From a virus, in the IMG/VR virus record IMGVR_UViG_3300000227_000004, positions 17,564 to 75,273 of that record: DNA of 57,710 nucleotides; one strand, 5' to 3'. Within the stretch, counting starts at the first letter, position 1. Every line of letters begins with the position of its first letter. The translations under genes and the position numbers were made by a program. Below, piece by piece: positions 25,605 to 35,700 of this stretch. The notes below the pieces were generated by a model that searched no databases, was not told the origin of the DNA, and worked only from the letters and a program-made list of their open reading frames with translations.

Positions 25605-26249
25605 TCAGCTCCTTAGGTAAGTTGGTATGTAAATATCAAGTGAAAAGTCCTCGATCACGTCTTTAGCATGTCTGCTTATGTATACATCTGACGCTATTGA
25701 CCTGGTATCATGCACGGATTTACCAGATAATCCCTCAAAGATGATTGCAAATGTGTTGTATAAATTGACGCTGTTCATCCAGCTAATTAACCTCAGACGC
25801 CTGTTGTTGTCAGTCTCTTCGCCTTTCAGAGCGCGTTTAAGTAAATCAACTAACAACCAATTCCCTTCTGGGGTAGACTCTAAGTCTGACAAATTGATCG
25901 AAAGCATTGGACCTGAATAAAAATCCTCTTTCGGGTAGTCGTTTAAGATTTTAATAACTGAGTCACAAGAATACAAGTCTCGAAGATCATCGAAGCCAAA
26001 TATACTTCCGGTAATTCCCCTGAATGAAAAATCATCCACTGCCAGGCCGGAAAGAACACCGGTTTGTTGAAAAGTCATAATGATTGTTTGCAATTGTCGA
26101 GTTTTCTCAGTCTTATCAGACGCATAAGTGTCTATGGCGTTGCTTAGTGCGCTTATTACTTGCGAGTAAGAGCTATAACTGTCTCCGTCAAAACTCTGGA
26201 TAAATAAGCCAATGTCAGTCAGCTTCTGCTTAGCAGCTTGAATGCTCAC
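25605..26249 (-). CDS. Hypothetical protein
   Basis: This 214-residue protein uses GTG 26249 behind AAGGAGG, and its start overlaps the kinase-like gene upstream by 20 bases, so translation is coupled. It appears mostly helical and soluble, with no recognised motif. Shared operon with a nucleotide kinase-like protein and small unknown genes gives no firm clue. Confidence 0.6.
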   Translation of the reverse strand: MSIQAAKQKLTDIGLFIQSFDGDSYSSYSQVISALSNAIDTYASDKTEKTRQLQTIIMTFQQTGVLSGLAVDDFSFRGITGSIFGFDDLRDLYSCDSVIKILNDYPKEDFYSGPMLSINLSDLESTPEGNWLLVDLLKRALKGEETDNNRRLRLISWMNSVNLYNTFAIIFEGLSGKSVHDTRSIASDVYISRHAKDVIEDFSLDIYIPTYLRS

Positions 26250-26784
26250 TGCATACCTCCTTGAAAAGCGCCACGCAGGCCTTGTGATACTTCTCTAGCC
26301 CATCGCCAGTATTGTTAAGAACCCGGTCATACATGTTGAGCATGTCCAGTTCCTCAAGATTTTTAGCCTCGATCTCGTTCGTCGGCCCAAACCCATCTCT
26401 GTGTATTCTAATTAGTATGCCTTTTTTCTCTTTTTTGGTCCAGAGGCCTTCGTTTGCATACCTAACATCCGTTATTATGAAGTCTAGGTCTGATCTATTA
26501 ATTACCGGCAAGTTACTTTGAATAAGTTTTTTTATCCAGAAAAAATCATCAATAGCCCTTAGTCCGTCACCAAGTCCCACCAACAGTGATCTGAACCTGA
26601 GTTTATCTCCATCGTTGTTATTTAGGTCATATTTTCCTGGAGAATGCTCATCGATTAACCGCTGCGCAAGTAGCTTAACTTCCCGTGCGAAGGTTAGCTG
26701 CCTAGCTAGACTATTTACGGCCAAAACTGCCTTTGCAAATTCATCTTTTCCGGCGCGAGCGCACCCTACGAGGCCTACAAACAT
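26230..26784 (-). CDS. Deoxynucleoside monophosphate kinase-like protein
   Basis: This 184-residue protein probably phosphorylates dNMPs using ATP to feed phage DNA synthesis. The P-loop GCARAGKD is at residues 7-14. FIITDVRYANE near residue 110 matches the ITDxRxxNE strand of phage dNMP kinases (T4 gene 1 type), followed by IRIHRDG and a terminal helix. Length is usual for the family. An AGGAG site overlaps the end of the upstream small gene. The main alternative is another small P-loop kinase such as dephospho-CoA kinase. Confidence 0.72.
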   Translation of the reverse strand: MFVGLVGCARAGKDEFAKAVLAVNSLARQLTFAREVKLLAQRLIDEHSPGKYDLNNNDGDKLRFRSLLVGLGDGLRAIDDFFWIKKLIQSNLPVINRSDLDFIITDVRYANEGLWTKKEKKGILIRIHRDGFGPTNEIEAKNLEELDMLNMYDRVLNNTGDGLEKYHKACVALFKEVCSEHSSC

Positions 26785-26985
26785 TTAGCTTACTCCTAGT
26801 TTGTTTAGTTCTCTCAAAATTAAAAGCGCTTCATCTATATTGGGGTGATTTTTATTTCTAATTTGCAGATTCTTACTGAGCCACTTTACAGATGAATACC
26901 TGAAGCAGGGCACGTCCATGATCTTAGTGAGATTCTCAAGCTTAGCCTTCAGTTCCTGTATTTTCTGAGAGTTATCACTTGCCAT
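26785..26985 (-). CDS. Small helical protein
   Basis: The frame can be extended to TTG 27009, but ATG 26985 (MASDNSQKIQEL) is preferred, with an AGGAG 13 bases upstream across a T-tract. The 66 residues form a coiled-coil-like N-terminus and a basic middle (KWLSKNLQIRNKN). Its stop directly abuts the kinase start. Function unknown. Confidence 0.55.
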   Translation of the reverse strand: MASDNSQKIQELKAKLENLTKIMDVPCFRYSSVKWLSKNLQIRNKNHPNIDEALLILRELNKLGVS

Positions 26986-27001
26986 TGAAAAAAAAATTCT
27001 C

Positions 27002-27163
27002 CTATTCAAAATATTTACTTACTTCTCCGAGTAGTTCTCTCGCGTGACTAGTACTACTATCATCAATCAAGTCTCTCTCATGATCGATTAGTTGAATTAA
27101 TGTGTCTAGCTCCTCTTCTATTTGTTTCAGGAGCTTAGCACTTATAAGTATTTTCTTAGCCAT
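27002..27163 (-). CDS. Small acidic helical protein (53 residues)
   Basis: ATG 27163 follows GAGGGA and opens 53 codons to a TAG at 27002-27004, giving MAKKILISAKLLKQIEEEL and ending GEVSKYFE. The composition (Lys/Glu/Leu/Ile, helical) is protein-like, and the frame fills an otherwise empty gap between same-strand genes. Its stop lies just before the ribosome site of the next gene. Function unknown; a small regulatory or host-interaction protein is possible. Confidence 0.55.
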   Translation of the reverse strand: MAKKILISAKLLKQIEEELDTLIQLIDHERDLIDDSSTSHARELLGEVSKYFE

Positions 27164-27219
27164 ATCTTCCCTCGCATCTAGTACTACCCTATGATTAATA
27201 GCAGATTACCATATTTATT

Positions 27220-27453
27220 CTAAGATGACAACACAGGACGTAATATTCTTTTAGGAACCCACCTCGCCTTGTCATCGTTGGTGAAGCGGCCGAGCTCCTC
27301 GCTTGCCCACATCTTTCTGATAAATTCTGCAGACAGCATGCTACCCAGCGCAGCACTCTTCTCAATTTCAGTGCAGACTGTGAATTTTGTGTTTTTATTA
27401 AAGCGTTTATCGGTAAATTCACACGAACATCTTAGTCTATAAACAACCACCAA
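27220..27453 (-). CDS. Small Cys-containing hypothetical protein
   Basis: AAGGAGG precedes TTG 27453 and GTG 27450; either start gives about 76-77 residues. The N-terminal part is strand-like with two cysteines (RLRCSCEFTDKRF), and the end is basic (KARWVPKRIL). It lies directly downstream of a strong terminator, so it needs read-through or an unseen promoter. No family recognised. Confidence 0.5.
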   Translation of the reverse strand: MVVVYRLRCSCEFTDKRFNKNTKFTVCTEIEKSAALGSMLSAEFIRKMWASEELGRFTNDDKARWVPKRILRPVLSS

Positions 27454-27465
27454 TATTTCCTCCTT

Positions 27466-27501
27466 AAAAAAATAGGGGAGGCGAACCTCCCCTATTTTTT
27501 T
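27466..27501 (-). terminator. Strong rho-independent terminator
   Basis: AATAGGGGAGG and its complement form a perfect stem around a CGAA loop (27482-27485), flanked by A- and T-tracts, ending the VWA/MoxR transcript. The stop codon of the gene at 27500 lies on its edge. Confidence 0.9.
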
Positions 27502-28066
27502 AAATACCGCCCTTCATTTTGGCCAGGGTCTCCAACATTTCCCTCTCCTGTGTTGAGAGAGTTTCTGCGACGGTCTCGGCTGGAGCAGCTGTCGCACTCG
27601 TCGACTGCACCTGCCCCCCAATTTCTGGGGTAGCGTGTCTTCTCTTGGTTACCCGTTTTTCAGGTGCAGGACTCTCTTCGGTAGTTTGACTGTTTTTAAG
27701 CCAAAATTTTGGCCTTATATCGGGAATTGAGACTATGGGTCTGCTCTTGAAGTCCGCGAAATGCAGCCACATAATTCTCACTCTACCGCTGGCGTCGAGC
27801 AACTTAGCTTCGTACACGTGCCCGTCATCCAAGAAAAGCAGCATGTCTATATCGTCAGGCCCCCCGACAACTGAGTCCATAGGCTCTACCGCAAAGATGG
27901 TTTTTCCTTTAAGCGTTTCCTCCGTGAAGTTTTCCTTCTTGAGGGAATAGAACGCCTTACCAAAGCTGCTAACCCAAGTGTAGTTTCCTGACATAACAGC
28001 TGCCCGAACAGTTTGACTGATCATTGACCAGTATCGTGCTACATCTTTCCAGTTTTTAAAATTCAT
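27500..28066 (-). CDS. Hypothetical protein downstream of VWA gene
   Basis: This 188-residue protein starts behind AAGGAG and overlaps the end of the VWA gene. Residues 1-120 appear to be a beta-rich folded domain with aromatic strands (YTWVSSFGKAFYSL, MLLFLDDGHVYEAKLLD, VRIMWLHFADF). The rest is a disordered Thr/Ala/Pro linker and a C-terminal Glu-rich helix. Its coupling to the VWA and MoxR genes suggests a partner or substrate of that pair, which is an inference. Confidence 0.6.
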   Translation of the reverse strand: MNFKNWKDVARYWSMISQTVRAAVMSGNYTWVSSFGKAFYSLKKENFTEETLKGKTIFAVEPMDSVVGGPDDIDMLLFLDDGHVYEAKLLDASGRVRIMWLHFADFKSRPIVSIPDIRPKFWLKNSQTTEESPAPEKRVTKRRHATPEIGGQVQSTSATAAPAETVAETLSTQEREMLETLAKMKGGI

Positions 28067-29540
28067 TCTTCTGCTCCTTCTCTATCTCAATTATGTGTGC
28101 CGAAGCGTCCCAATTATTGATGTATCTCCTGGTGCTATTTGGGAGCAGAAGCCAATGGATCTTCCCCTTGACCTGCTCTCGGGGGAAGGATATCGAGCAT
28201 TCCCCATCTGTATACATAACCAGCACGCACCCATCCCGCTCCTTCCTTTTCTCAGAAAACACACGTTCGAACACCCTGTCGAAGTTTGTTCCACCAGATT
28301 GTAGGTTATTTAGATCAGCCTCTTTGTACTCGCCGACTTCTTTGTCGTAGTATATTTCATGATGGAAAAATATAACTCGGCATTCGATGCTATCGGAGCA
28401 CGCACTTATCGAGATGAATTCCGTAATGATCTTCCGAACATCATCGAGGGCTATTGACCCAGATGTGTCTAGGGCAATAACGTAACGTTGTTTTGGCTTA
28501 GATCTGGTTCCCGGGTATAAATACCCAAATCTTCTGTTTGGGCGGTATCTAGTGCTCTCTGTCAAAGAGCTCATACTGGAGCCCAGTGTCCCTCTAAGCT
28601 GCTCTATGTATGGTCGCTTTCTCTCCTTCTTCATTTCCTTCAGCAAATCTATCAAGTTGCTTCCGGCTTTGCTGAATCTAGCGCTGTCGGACATTGCTTG
28701 GTGCATCGCGTGGCTGACTATAGAATCCACTACACTTTTCTCAAAGATGGACTCATACGGCACTAGTGGATCTGCCAACGAGTATATGCTAAAATCCTGG
28801 GTTTTTGACTTGGCCTTCTTAACAAGTTCCTCATGCAAGGTCTTGGCTACCCCAAAGCTATTGGTCACCACATGCCCAGGGGACAGTCTGATCTTACCAC
28901 CGTTGTGGTGAGAGTTTAGTGCGTTGACGGCAGACATGTCCACCATCAAATGACCGACCCCACGGCACAAGCTACAGGCTTTGCGATTAGGAGTTACAGA
29001 TAGGTTCTTAATGTCTCCCTCCTTCAGCGCAGTTAACCTGGGAATTTTATTCGCTACTAAGTGCGCCTGCAGGCACTCGGGACAAATCGGTCTAATTGCG
29101 GCGTATTCGTGTAACTCAGATACGTATTGGTTTACACATATGTCCATCGATATGTTAACCAGTGCGCCTTGGTACTCATCCTTTTTTCTGGCGATTATAT
29201 CCATGTGCGAAAGAACTAAGTGCATTAGTATATGCCTCAATTCTCTGCGCAGAAATAGTTCCCCAAGTACTTGTAAGTAAACCACCCAGTTTGGGTTGTA
29301 TTCCAGTACAAGTTGACTGCCCCTAACATTGGGCCTCATAAAAGGGATTGTTGTGGATGGAACGCGGAGACACTCGGTTAAGAGTCCCCCGAGCAGTACG
29401 GCTTCTGGGTCTGAAGTTCGCATTAAAAGCCGCATACTGGCGGCCTTTATTGCAGAGACAGCAGCCGTGTCGAGTGACGCGAAGTCAATGCAGGGAGCTA
29501 ATATCTCGCGTATGGCGGTGTCTAGTTGTTCTCTTTCCAT
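28056..29540 (-). CDS. VWA domain protein with metallopeptidase-like N-terminus
   Basis: The product (494 residues) resembles the DUF2201/VWA-like family that pairs with MoxR ATPases. The C-terminal VWA domain shows a MIDAS: ALDTSGS (D358, S360, S362), GGTNFD (T418) and YTDGE (D444). The N-terminal half has ELRHILMHLVLSH followed by NISMDICVNQ, aligning with the HExxH and D/N motifs of its family. The Glu after the first His is replaced by Ile104, so peptidase activity is doubtful. Two CxxC pairs (CPEC near 153, CSLC near 189) may bind zinc. It overlaps the MoxR gene by 19 bases. Confidence 0.85.
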   Translation of the reverse strand: MEREQLDTAIREILAPCIDFASLDTAAVSAIKAASMRLLMRTSDPEAVLLGGLLTECLRVPSTTIPFMRPNVRGSQLVLEYNPNWVVYLQVLGELFLRRELRHILMHLVLSHMDIIARKKDEYQGALVNISMDICVNQYVSELHEYAAIRPICPECLQAHLVANKIPRLTALKEGDIKNLSVTPNRKACSLCRGVGHLMVDMSAVNALNSHHNGGKIRLSPGHVVTNSFGVAKTLHEELVKKAKSKTQDFSIYSLADPLVPYESIFEKSVVDSIVSHAMHQAMSDSARFSKAGSNLIDLLKEMKKERKRPYIEQLRGTLGSSMSSLTESTRYRPNRRFGYLYPGTRSKPKQRYVIALDTSGSIALDDVRKIITEFISISACSDSIECRVIFFHHEIYYDKEVGEYKEADLNNLQSGGTNFDRVFERVFSEKRKERDGCVLVMYTDGECSISFPREQVKGKIHWLLLPNSTRRYINNWDASAHIIEIEKEQKNEF

Positions 29541-30679
29541 GAGAGCTCCTCATTTTTAAATACTATCTCCCCAGAGATTATTTTTCTGATTCTCGGCACA
29601 ATGTTGCTCATACTGAGTAAGATCATTGAGCCGGATTTTACATGAGTCTTTATAAACTCCAGGACACCCACAGACATGTCCTCCGGGAGAGCGTCGACCA
29701 TACTTTCAATAAGCTTGAACTGCTCTTTCTTCGGTGGGTTATTTTTAATAAATGACGTTATCAGACGCGTAAAAGCACTGAGTTTTTCCAGCCTACCGTT
29801 TTCGTGCCAAGATCGAACCATGGCAAGCATCTCTGGCTGCTTCTCTTTGTCATAAATGTCTTCTGGTCGGATGAGCTCATTATCTTGACGGCGGTCGTAA
29901 GTCAGTAAAGATGCTGCCGCTGCCTCTCCCACCAAGGCCACTAAGAAATCTGGACCAATAAAAACCTTATCCTCGTCCGACATGAACTGCAAGTACTTTA
30001 TTGCAGTATACATACTACGTCGAGTCGGTCTGCCCACGTACTCAGTGCCCTTAGCCCATGACGCATCGTCCTTCCTGAGCTCCTGCTGATCATGAAGAAG
30101 ATCTGGCTGCTCCGCAATCATATTCCGAAATTTTATTGGGGTCTTTTCTCGTTCCAAATAATCCATATATTCAGACACCGGTGGAATGACCCGCAAAAAA
30201 GCAAGTCTATTTTTGAATTGTTCAGTAAAGTCATAGCCGCCGTATTCAAGTCCAATTGGATTCATGGCGCACACGATTTGTATGCCTGGGGGCAGAATAC
30301 TACCATGCAGTCGACCACTCTGAAGCAGAGGCATTATAGCCTTTCTGACATCATCTTTCGCATCCCCAAGCTCATCAAAGAAAAGAATGCCTTTGTCATA
30401 TTCGTTAGGCCACCAGTCCGGCTTATTATACACTGTCTTTCCCTCATTAGTACCTGGTATTCCAATTAGATCACCGACTTCAACCTGTGCTAGATAAATC
30501 TCATGAAAGTAGTTTGCACCTTCGGTGTCTTCCAAGTCTCTGAAGAACTCAGACACTATATCGCTCTTACCGATACCCATAGTGCCCACAAGCGTAATAA
30601 TTGGTGCTTTCTGCAGCAAGTTCCCCATCTTTGCTCGCCACACCAGCCTTAATATTGCTTTTACTTTTTCCAATTCCAT
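29522..30679 (-). CDS. MoxR-type AAA+ ATPase
   Basis: The product (385 residues) is an AAA+ remodelling ATPase of the MoxR class. It shows Walker A GTMGIGKS (32-39), Walker B GILFFDELGDA (DE at 102-103), sensor 1 CAMNP (N140) and an arginine-containing GRPTRRS in the lid. It begins behind AGGAG after a terminator, as the first gene of the transcript, and its end overlaps the VWA gene. MoxR-VWA pairs are chaperone-like and act on protein complexes in a metal- and ATP-dependent way. The phage target is unknown. Confidence 0.9.
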   Translation of the reverse strand: MELEKVKAILRLVWRAKMGNLLQKAPIITLVGTMGIGKSDIVSEFFRDLEDTEGANYFHEIYLAQVEVGDLIGIPGTNEGKTVYNKPDWWPNEYDKGILFFDELGDAKDDVRKAIMPLLQSGRLHGSILPPGIQIVCAMNPIGLEYGGYDFTEQFKNRLAFLRVIPPVSEYMDYLEREKTPIKFRNMIAEQPDLLHDQQELRKDDASWAKGTEYVGRPTRRSMYTAIKYLQFMSDEDKVFIGPDFLVALVGEAAAASLLTYDRRQDNELIRPEDIYDKEKQPEMLAMVRSWHENGRLEKLSAFTRLITSFIKNNPPKKEQFKLIESMVDALPEDMSVGVLEFIKTHVKSGSMILLSMSNIVPRIRKIISGEIVFKNEELSWKENN

Positions 30680-30731
30680 TACTATTTCTCCTAGCTAAAT
30701 TAAATGAGACTAACGACGTTTATCTTATAAC

Positions 30732-30764
30732 AAAAAAGCCCCCGAAATTTCCGGGGGCTTTTTT
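30732..30764 (-). terminator. Rho-independent terminator
   Basis: A seven-base-pair GC stem (30738-30744 with 30752-30758) around AAATTTC is flanked by six As and six Ts. It ends the transcript of the 639-residue gene and separates it from the MoxR-VWA genes. The tracts allow function in both directions. Confidence 0.9.
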
Positions 30765-30776
30765 GTTAATAAGGCG

Positions 30777-32696
30777 TTACTTGATGATAAATCTTGCCAA
30801 TGGATTTAGTGTGTACTTCCCCTTGGCTGCCCGCTCCAGCATTCCTTCTTTGGCCATAACAGCAAGAAGGGCCTTCATCGAGTTCTTCTTATACTCAGAC
30901 AACGCTCCTTGGGACAAGAGGATCATGTTTTCGTAGGACAATGGCGTGCCGGGATTGTTAAGCAACACTTCTATTATTCTGTGCCTAGCACTGCCGTGTT
31001 GAACTAAACACCCCTCACCCACGTCTTTACTACCTTTTACCATCGCGTCTGCTTTTATTCTTACATAAGCACGGAGATCTGGCGAGTATGCGAGGAAGTA
31101 TTCACCTACTGGTTCCGCGATCCGAACGGTTATTACATCGCACTCCCCAATCTTTTCTCTTAGTAAGAGCCCTATTGGAACTTCGGGAAGTGTGGTTTTT
31201 TGGATGGCACCGCCCACAACCTTTGCCAGGATGCCGTCCCCCTCCACACTGTCGCTTGCAGAACTAAATGCAAGCTCGTCGTTCTTTAGCTCTTCTAATA
31301 CCGTCGGGATGTCTAATCCTTCATCGGCAGTGTCGCCTTCCGAAAGGGCCTCTTCTCTATCTGCAAGAGATATATCAGTAGATTGCCTTTCCAGCTGGGC
31401 TATCTGCTGTGCGGCCTTTTCAAGCGGAGGCACCGGCTCTTCAGCCTGGGGCTCTTCAGCCTGGGGCTCTTCAGCCTGGGGCTCTTCAGCCTGGGGCTCT
31501 TCAGCCTGGGGCTCTTCAGCCTGCAAAGATTGGATAGTTACAGGAAGTGGTTGATCTGGAGTAACTACGTACTCTTCGATCAGTCTTTTCTGTTTTGCTA
31601 TCGTAGTAGCGGCAGAACCCTCAGACTTGAATAGTACCAGCGAAGATCCCAGCCCTATTTGAATATCGCCTTTAATGAAGCTTACTAAATCTGACACTGA
31701 TTTTCCATCGAGGGTGATGTTTATACCGGCGCCGATGCTTTTTAGATAATCATCCGGGATTAGTGACGAGGGGGTGTGTGCAAGTTCAGTGCTGAGGATA
31801 GTTCCAGCGTTATCCACCACCCACAGATTGGCCACATAACCGTCCTTTTGACTAGAGTCATCTAGCTTAATCGTCAAGTTTATGTCGCTGCTCATTCTTG
31901 AAATCATTTTTATCTTGTTCTTAAGACCTCTAATCATTGGCATCCAGATTTTTGCCTTCAGTCTAGGTCTAGGGGCAGTGTTGTTCTCCATGAGAACTTT
32001 GCTTCCCAACATAAAAGTTACGATAAAGTCTTTACTGTCTTCTATGCTTCCCGCGTCACCATCTTCAGGGAGCGTCCTGGGGGGACCGTTTTCACTCTCT
32101 TCTTCAGAGATAGTTGTTTTTCCAACAAAGGTAAACAGAGAAACACCCCCACTAACATCAGGGGCTAGGAGGAGGTCAGCGTATCTCAGCACAGGCCGGG
32201 AGCATATTTTGTTTGTTACAACACCCACCATCTCTCTGACAGCCGATGCCTTTATCTGGCAAAGACTAACTCCAGGGGCGGAGGCCTTGTCTAGTATGAG
32301 TTCTGGGGTCACCATCGCCTCTAAAGAAAGCGTGGAGGTGTGCCCGACAAATACTACTTGACTTTCTTCCCCATTTTTCTCCGAATAGACTCCGATGACG
32401 CTCTCGTCCCGCTCGGCATTCTTCATGGATAACGCAGCGATGTCTGCTAATTTAGCAGACGCCTCAGGCTTATCACTGTGCTCACTGAACGCCAGCCTTG
32501 CGGTCATCTTCAACGATGTTCCGGTCTTCAGTTCAAGTATCGAGTTGAGGGCTTTAATGGCCATAATGGTCTTGAACTCATCGGGGGACTTAATGTCGTA
32601 TGTGCAATCTAGTACTTCTGCCCCAGTCTCTGCTACCTCATCTTGTATTAACGAGGCCGTAGCCTGGTCTTGCGCCCACACTATTGCATAGAACAT
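30777..32696 (-). CDS. Large hypothetical protein with QAEEP repeats and winged-helix end
   Basis: This 639-residue protein starts behind AAAGGAG. An N-terminal beta-rich region (about 1-380) is followed by six perfect QAEEP repeats and a disordered Glu/Asp-rich segment (about 400-480). A C-terminal region follows whose last 75 residues (RHRIIEVLLNNPGTPLSYENM, MKALLAVMAKEGMLERAAKGKY) look like a winged helix. A nucleic-acid binding or replication-accessory role is possible. I do not recognise the N-terminal domain. It lies directly downstream of the 1940-residue gene. Confidence 0.65.
   Translation of the reverse strand: MFYAIVWAQDQATASLIQDEVAETGAEVLDCTYDIKSPDEFKTIMAIKALNSILELKTGTSLKMTARLAFSEHSDKPEASAKLADIAALSMKNAERDESVIGVYSEKNGEESQVVFVGHTSTLSLEAMVTPELILDKASAPGVSLCQIKASAVREMVGVVTNKICSRPVLRYADLLLAPDVSGGVSLFTFVGKTTISEEESENGPPRTLPEDGDAGSIEDSKDFIVTFMLGSKVLMENNTAPRPRLKAKIWMPMIRGLKNKIKMISRMSSDINLTIKLDDSSQKDGYVANLWVVDNAGTILSTELAHTPSSLIPDDYLKSIGAGINITLDGKSVSDLVSFIKGDIQIGLGSSLVLFKSEGSAATTIAKQKRLIEEYVVTPDQPLPVTIQSLQAEEPQAEEPQAEEPQAEEPQAEEPQAEEPVPPLEKAAQQIAQLERQSTDISLADREEALSEGDTADEGLDIPTVLEELKNDELAFSSASDSVEGDGILAKVVGGAIQKTTLPEVPIGLLLREKIGECDVITVRIAEPVGEYFLAYSPDLRAYVRIKADAMVKGSKDVGEGCLVQHGSARHRIIEVLLNNPGTPLSYENMILLSQGALSEYKKNSMKALLAVMAKEGMLERAAKGKYTLNPLARFIIK
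31435..31524 (-). repeat. Six 15-bp tandem repeats coding QAEEP
   Basis: The + strand unit GGCTCTTCAGCCTGG repeats about six times almost perfectly. It encodes an acidic Pro-containing spacer in the 639-residue protein. Such identical units change copy number easily, so length may differ between relatives. Confidence 0.9.
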
Positions 32697-32714
32697 TTAT
32701 TTCTCTCCTTTTCT

Positions 32715-35700
32715 TTAAATTCCCAATTCTTCAAGCTCATCACAGAACTTTTTAAAGTTGGTATGTTGTGGCTCGAATGATAGTAATAATACTTTACTTG
32801 GTAAGTATCTATCAAATAATTTATCCAGCACTACTGGGTATCTCTTAGTTTGGTCCTTATGACTTACGCTTTTAGTGACTAGTTCCCTGACTTTTAGGGT
32901 TATTTCTCTGATAATTTGTTTAGCTACGCAGATTACCAGAGCACTTCGTAATATTCTCAGGATTGTCCCTTTGACACAGTCTTCTGTGTAGCGACCTGTG
33001 TTCAGGGATCGCGGTTCTGTCCCAGAGAAAACGCGCAGAATCGATGTGGTCACCACCCTTGCAAATAACCTATGATGGTGCGTGTCTAATTCATAAACGC
33101 GCCCCCCACATGTCGCGCTCATTAAGTGTCTTGTGATAGGCAGTGTCCTTAGGTGTCGAGGGTGTTGAGAGCCAACTAGCTCATCTCGTGCGGTGTTATT
33201 GACAATGGTCATCAAACCATTACTAAGTTCGGCTATTGGGGTGGAAACTACTGGAATTATTTCTTCTATAAAGGAACGAACCTTTTTGTGAAGGTCGTAA
33301 TTGTCTAACTGACTTGTTGAGTCTCCTTCTTCTTCTATAATCTCCTTGATACGAGATATATGGTTGGTAATCAGCACTGTTACTGAGTTAGCAGTCCATG
33401 CATCACCAAATACACTTTCATATGACGAACCTTCTGCGGGCCCTGTCCCTATTAATTTATTTTTTAATGCTTTTGATACTCGTCTAAGTTCGTCTCGTAC
33501 TATTCTGTATTCGAGTAAGACACTCCTGATGTCATCGGCAGATGCAGACCCGTCTCTGCTGCCTCTCCCCCTTAGAAATTGGCCTTTCGCATTAGCCAAC
33601 TTTGTCTGCCTACTTTCGTGTACTGGGAATATCACGGATATTTTTTCCGGAGAGAAGGTCGTTCCTTCGTTTGTAAACCCACCACCACTTGGTTTTGTTC
33701 TACGGATTTCTACGGGGGAAGAAGCCCATGCCGTATCGTGTATAGTTTCTGAGAAACCACTAGTCCCAGATGCCAGAGCCGTTGTGTCACTCTTCTCCAG
33801 AGAGTAGTATTTTTGTATGTAGTTCTTAGTTCCTGCACTTTCCTCACCGACATAGAAGGCGCTCATACCCCTCTGTTGCCATGTTAAAGTGTGCTGTCGT
33901 ACGTTGGGGTTTGTTTTTAGCATTGCATAACTCACAACCGGCAGTGGTCTTTTTACCAGTAATGATACTTGCTGCACCTTCTCGTTCAGGAGAGCTAGGT
34001 ACGCCGGACTCATTGCCATTAGTATGAAATTATGAATATGCTCTTTCATATCTTCTGCACTTAAGTCCAGTTGCTCGCCGTATGGCCCGTCAAGTATGTC
34101 GTACTTATCACCTCTGACTTGAATTCTTATTTTCTCAGATCTGAGCTCCCCACCACATTCTCGTCTTGGCCCATCCTGACATAGACTTACTCCGTAGGAG
34201 TATTCATAAATTCTTTTATGTCTTTTATATAAGGAAAGTAGCCTATCGCTATCTATGTCAGCAAACCATGACCAGTGTAGTATAACTATATCATCCACTA
34301 TGTCTATAAAGACATCTTTTAATATGCCTGCAGGTGTCGTAGACACCTTTACTCTCTCTCCTTTGGAAAGACCGGCAATCGACATCGTGGTAATTGGGAC
34401 TTTCTCCTCTTGTGAATGAATGTGGAGAAATATTTTCTCCCAATTTATTTTTGGAAGGAAGCATCTGGATTTTTCCAGCTCTCTATCCATTAGCGATTTT
34501 ATTGCTATATCGCCATCTCCGGTAGATAATGGTTCATCCTGGCTCTGCGAGGGAGGTGCACTGGAACTATCTAGTTCACCACCATTCCAGTAATCACCTA
34601 ATACGTCTTGCCTGCCTGCTACCTGGGCCCACATCACAAGGTTGCTCCCACCGCCATATGCTTCTAACACCTTGGATTTGGCAAAGTGGCTAACTGAATC
34701 ATTTGTCTTGTAGTCTGGTGGGTTAATCTCTCGCAGGTTTATTCTGGTGAAGACGTTATGATCTGCGTATATATTATTAATATTTATATCTGTGTCTATG
34801 TCCGGGAAATAATGGTAGTTATTTTCCCGAAGTTTTTTATTTAAATATGATTTTTGCCTTAGAACTTCCGCAGTAATCATACCCGCTAGGTCTGGCACAC
34901 CACCGTCCAGCCTACACCATCTTCGACTAACTTGTGGCATTGGCCTGTGCCCCCGTATCTCAGATGTGTGACCATGTGCTATCGCCCTCATGTCAGTCTT
35001 TGTCCACTCTCTATTGTTGAGCGAGGCGCGCCTGTCCGACAGCTGTTCATACTTGAATACAACATCTCCAGTTTTTGGGGCTTTGTATTCTAAAACATAT
35101 CTATCCAGTCCTCTTATTGCCATGTCAAGAGACGGCGTCTTTCTGTTGATCAAACAACATGTTTCATCACCGACATTTATGTAGGATATATCGACTACAA
35201 AATAGTCTAGCGACACTAAGGCGGCAGCACTGACTGATTCAACTATGTCTGAGGCCAGGTATAGTGTGTCCGGCATACACGCTGGCCCCTCCTGATACTT
35301 TGGCGTCCAATCTTCTATATGAGTCTGGTATAAAATGCCCGATCCAACGTAACTCGTCAGTGATGCGTGGGGGCTGTGCTGCACTGAATCTCTCGGGTAA
35401 GTTGAGAAAGAATAACCAGATAGCTGAGCTATTTTTGAGTTAACACTAAGTCTTAACACACTTCTATAATCGTTATCTCCAAACTTGGCACTGTTTATTT
35501 CCAGTAACTTCTCTTTTTTAATCTCATTTGACAAGTTGACCAGGTCCACTCCCTTACTTTCGTCATACTCAATATTTATTAACTTACTCAAAAAGGCCAC
35601 TGCATCATCCAGTGAAGTCGGGAGGACGGGCGTGATGCAGTCATCTGTGAAAGACTTCCATAATGAGTCGATCGTGTGTGGGATGTCGCCCTGCAGTTTA

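Noticed and set aside
30092-30469. Antisense 125-residue frame within the MoxR gene
   Set aside because: Fully contained in a gene with all AAA+ motifs intact on the other strand, and no start signals.
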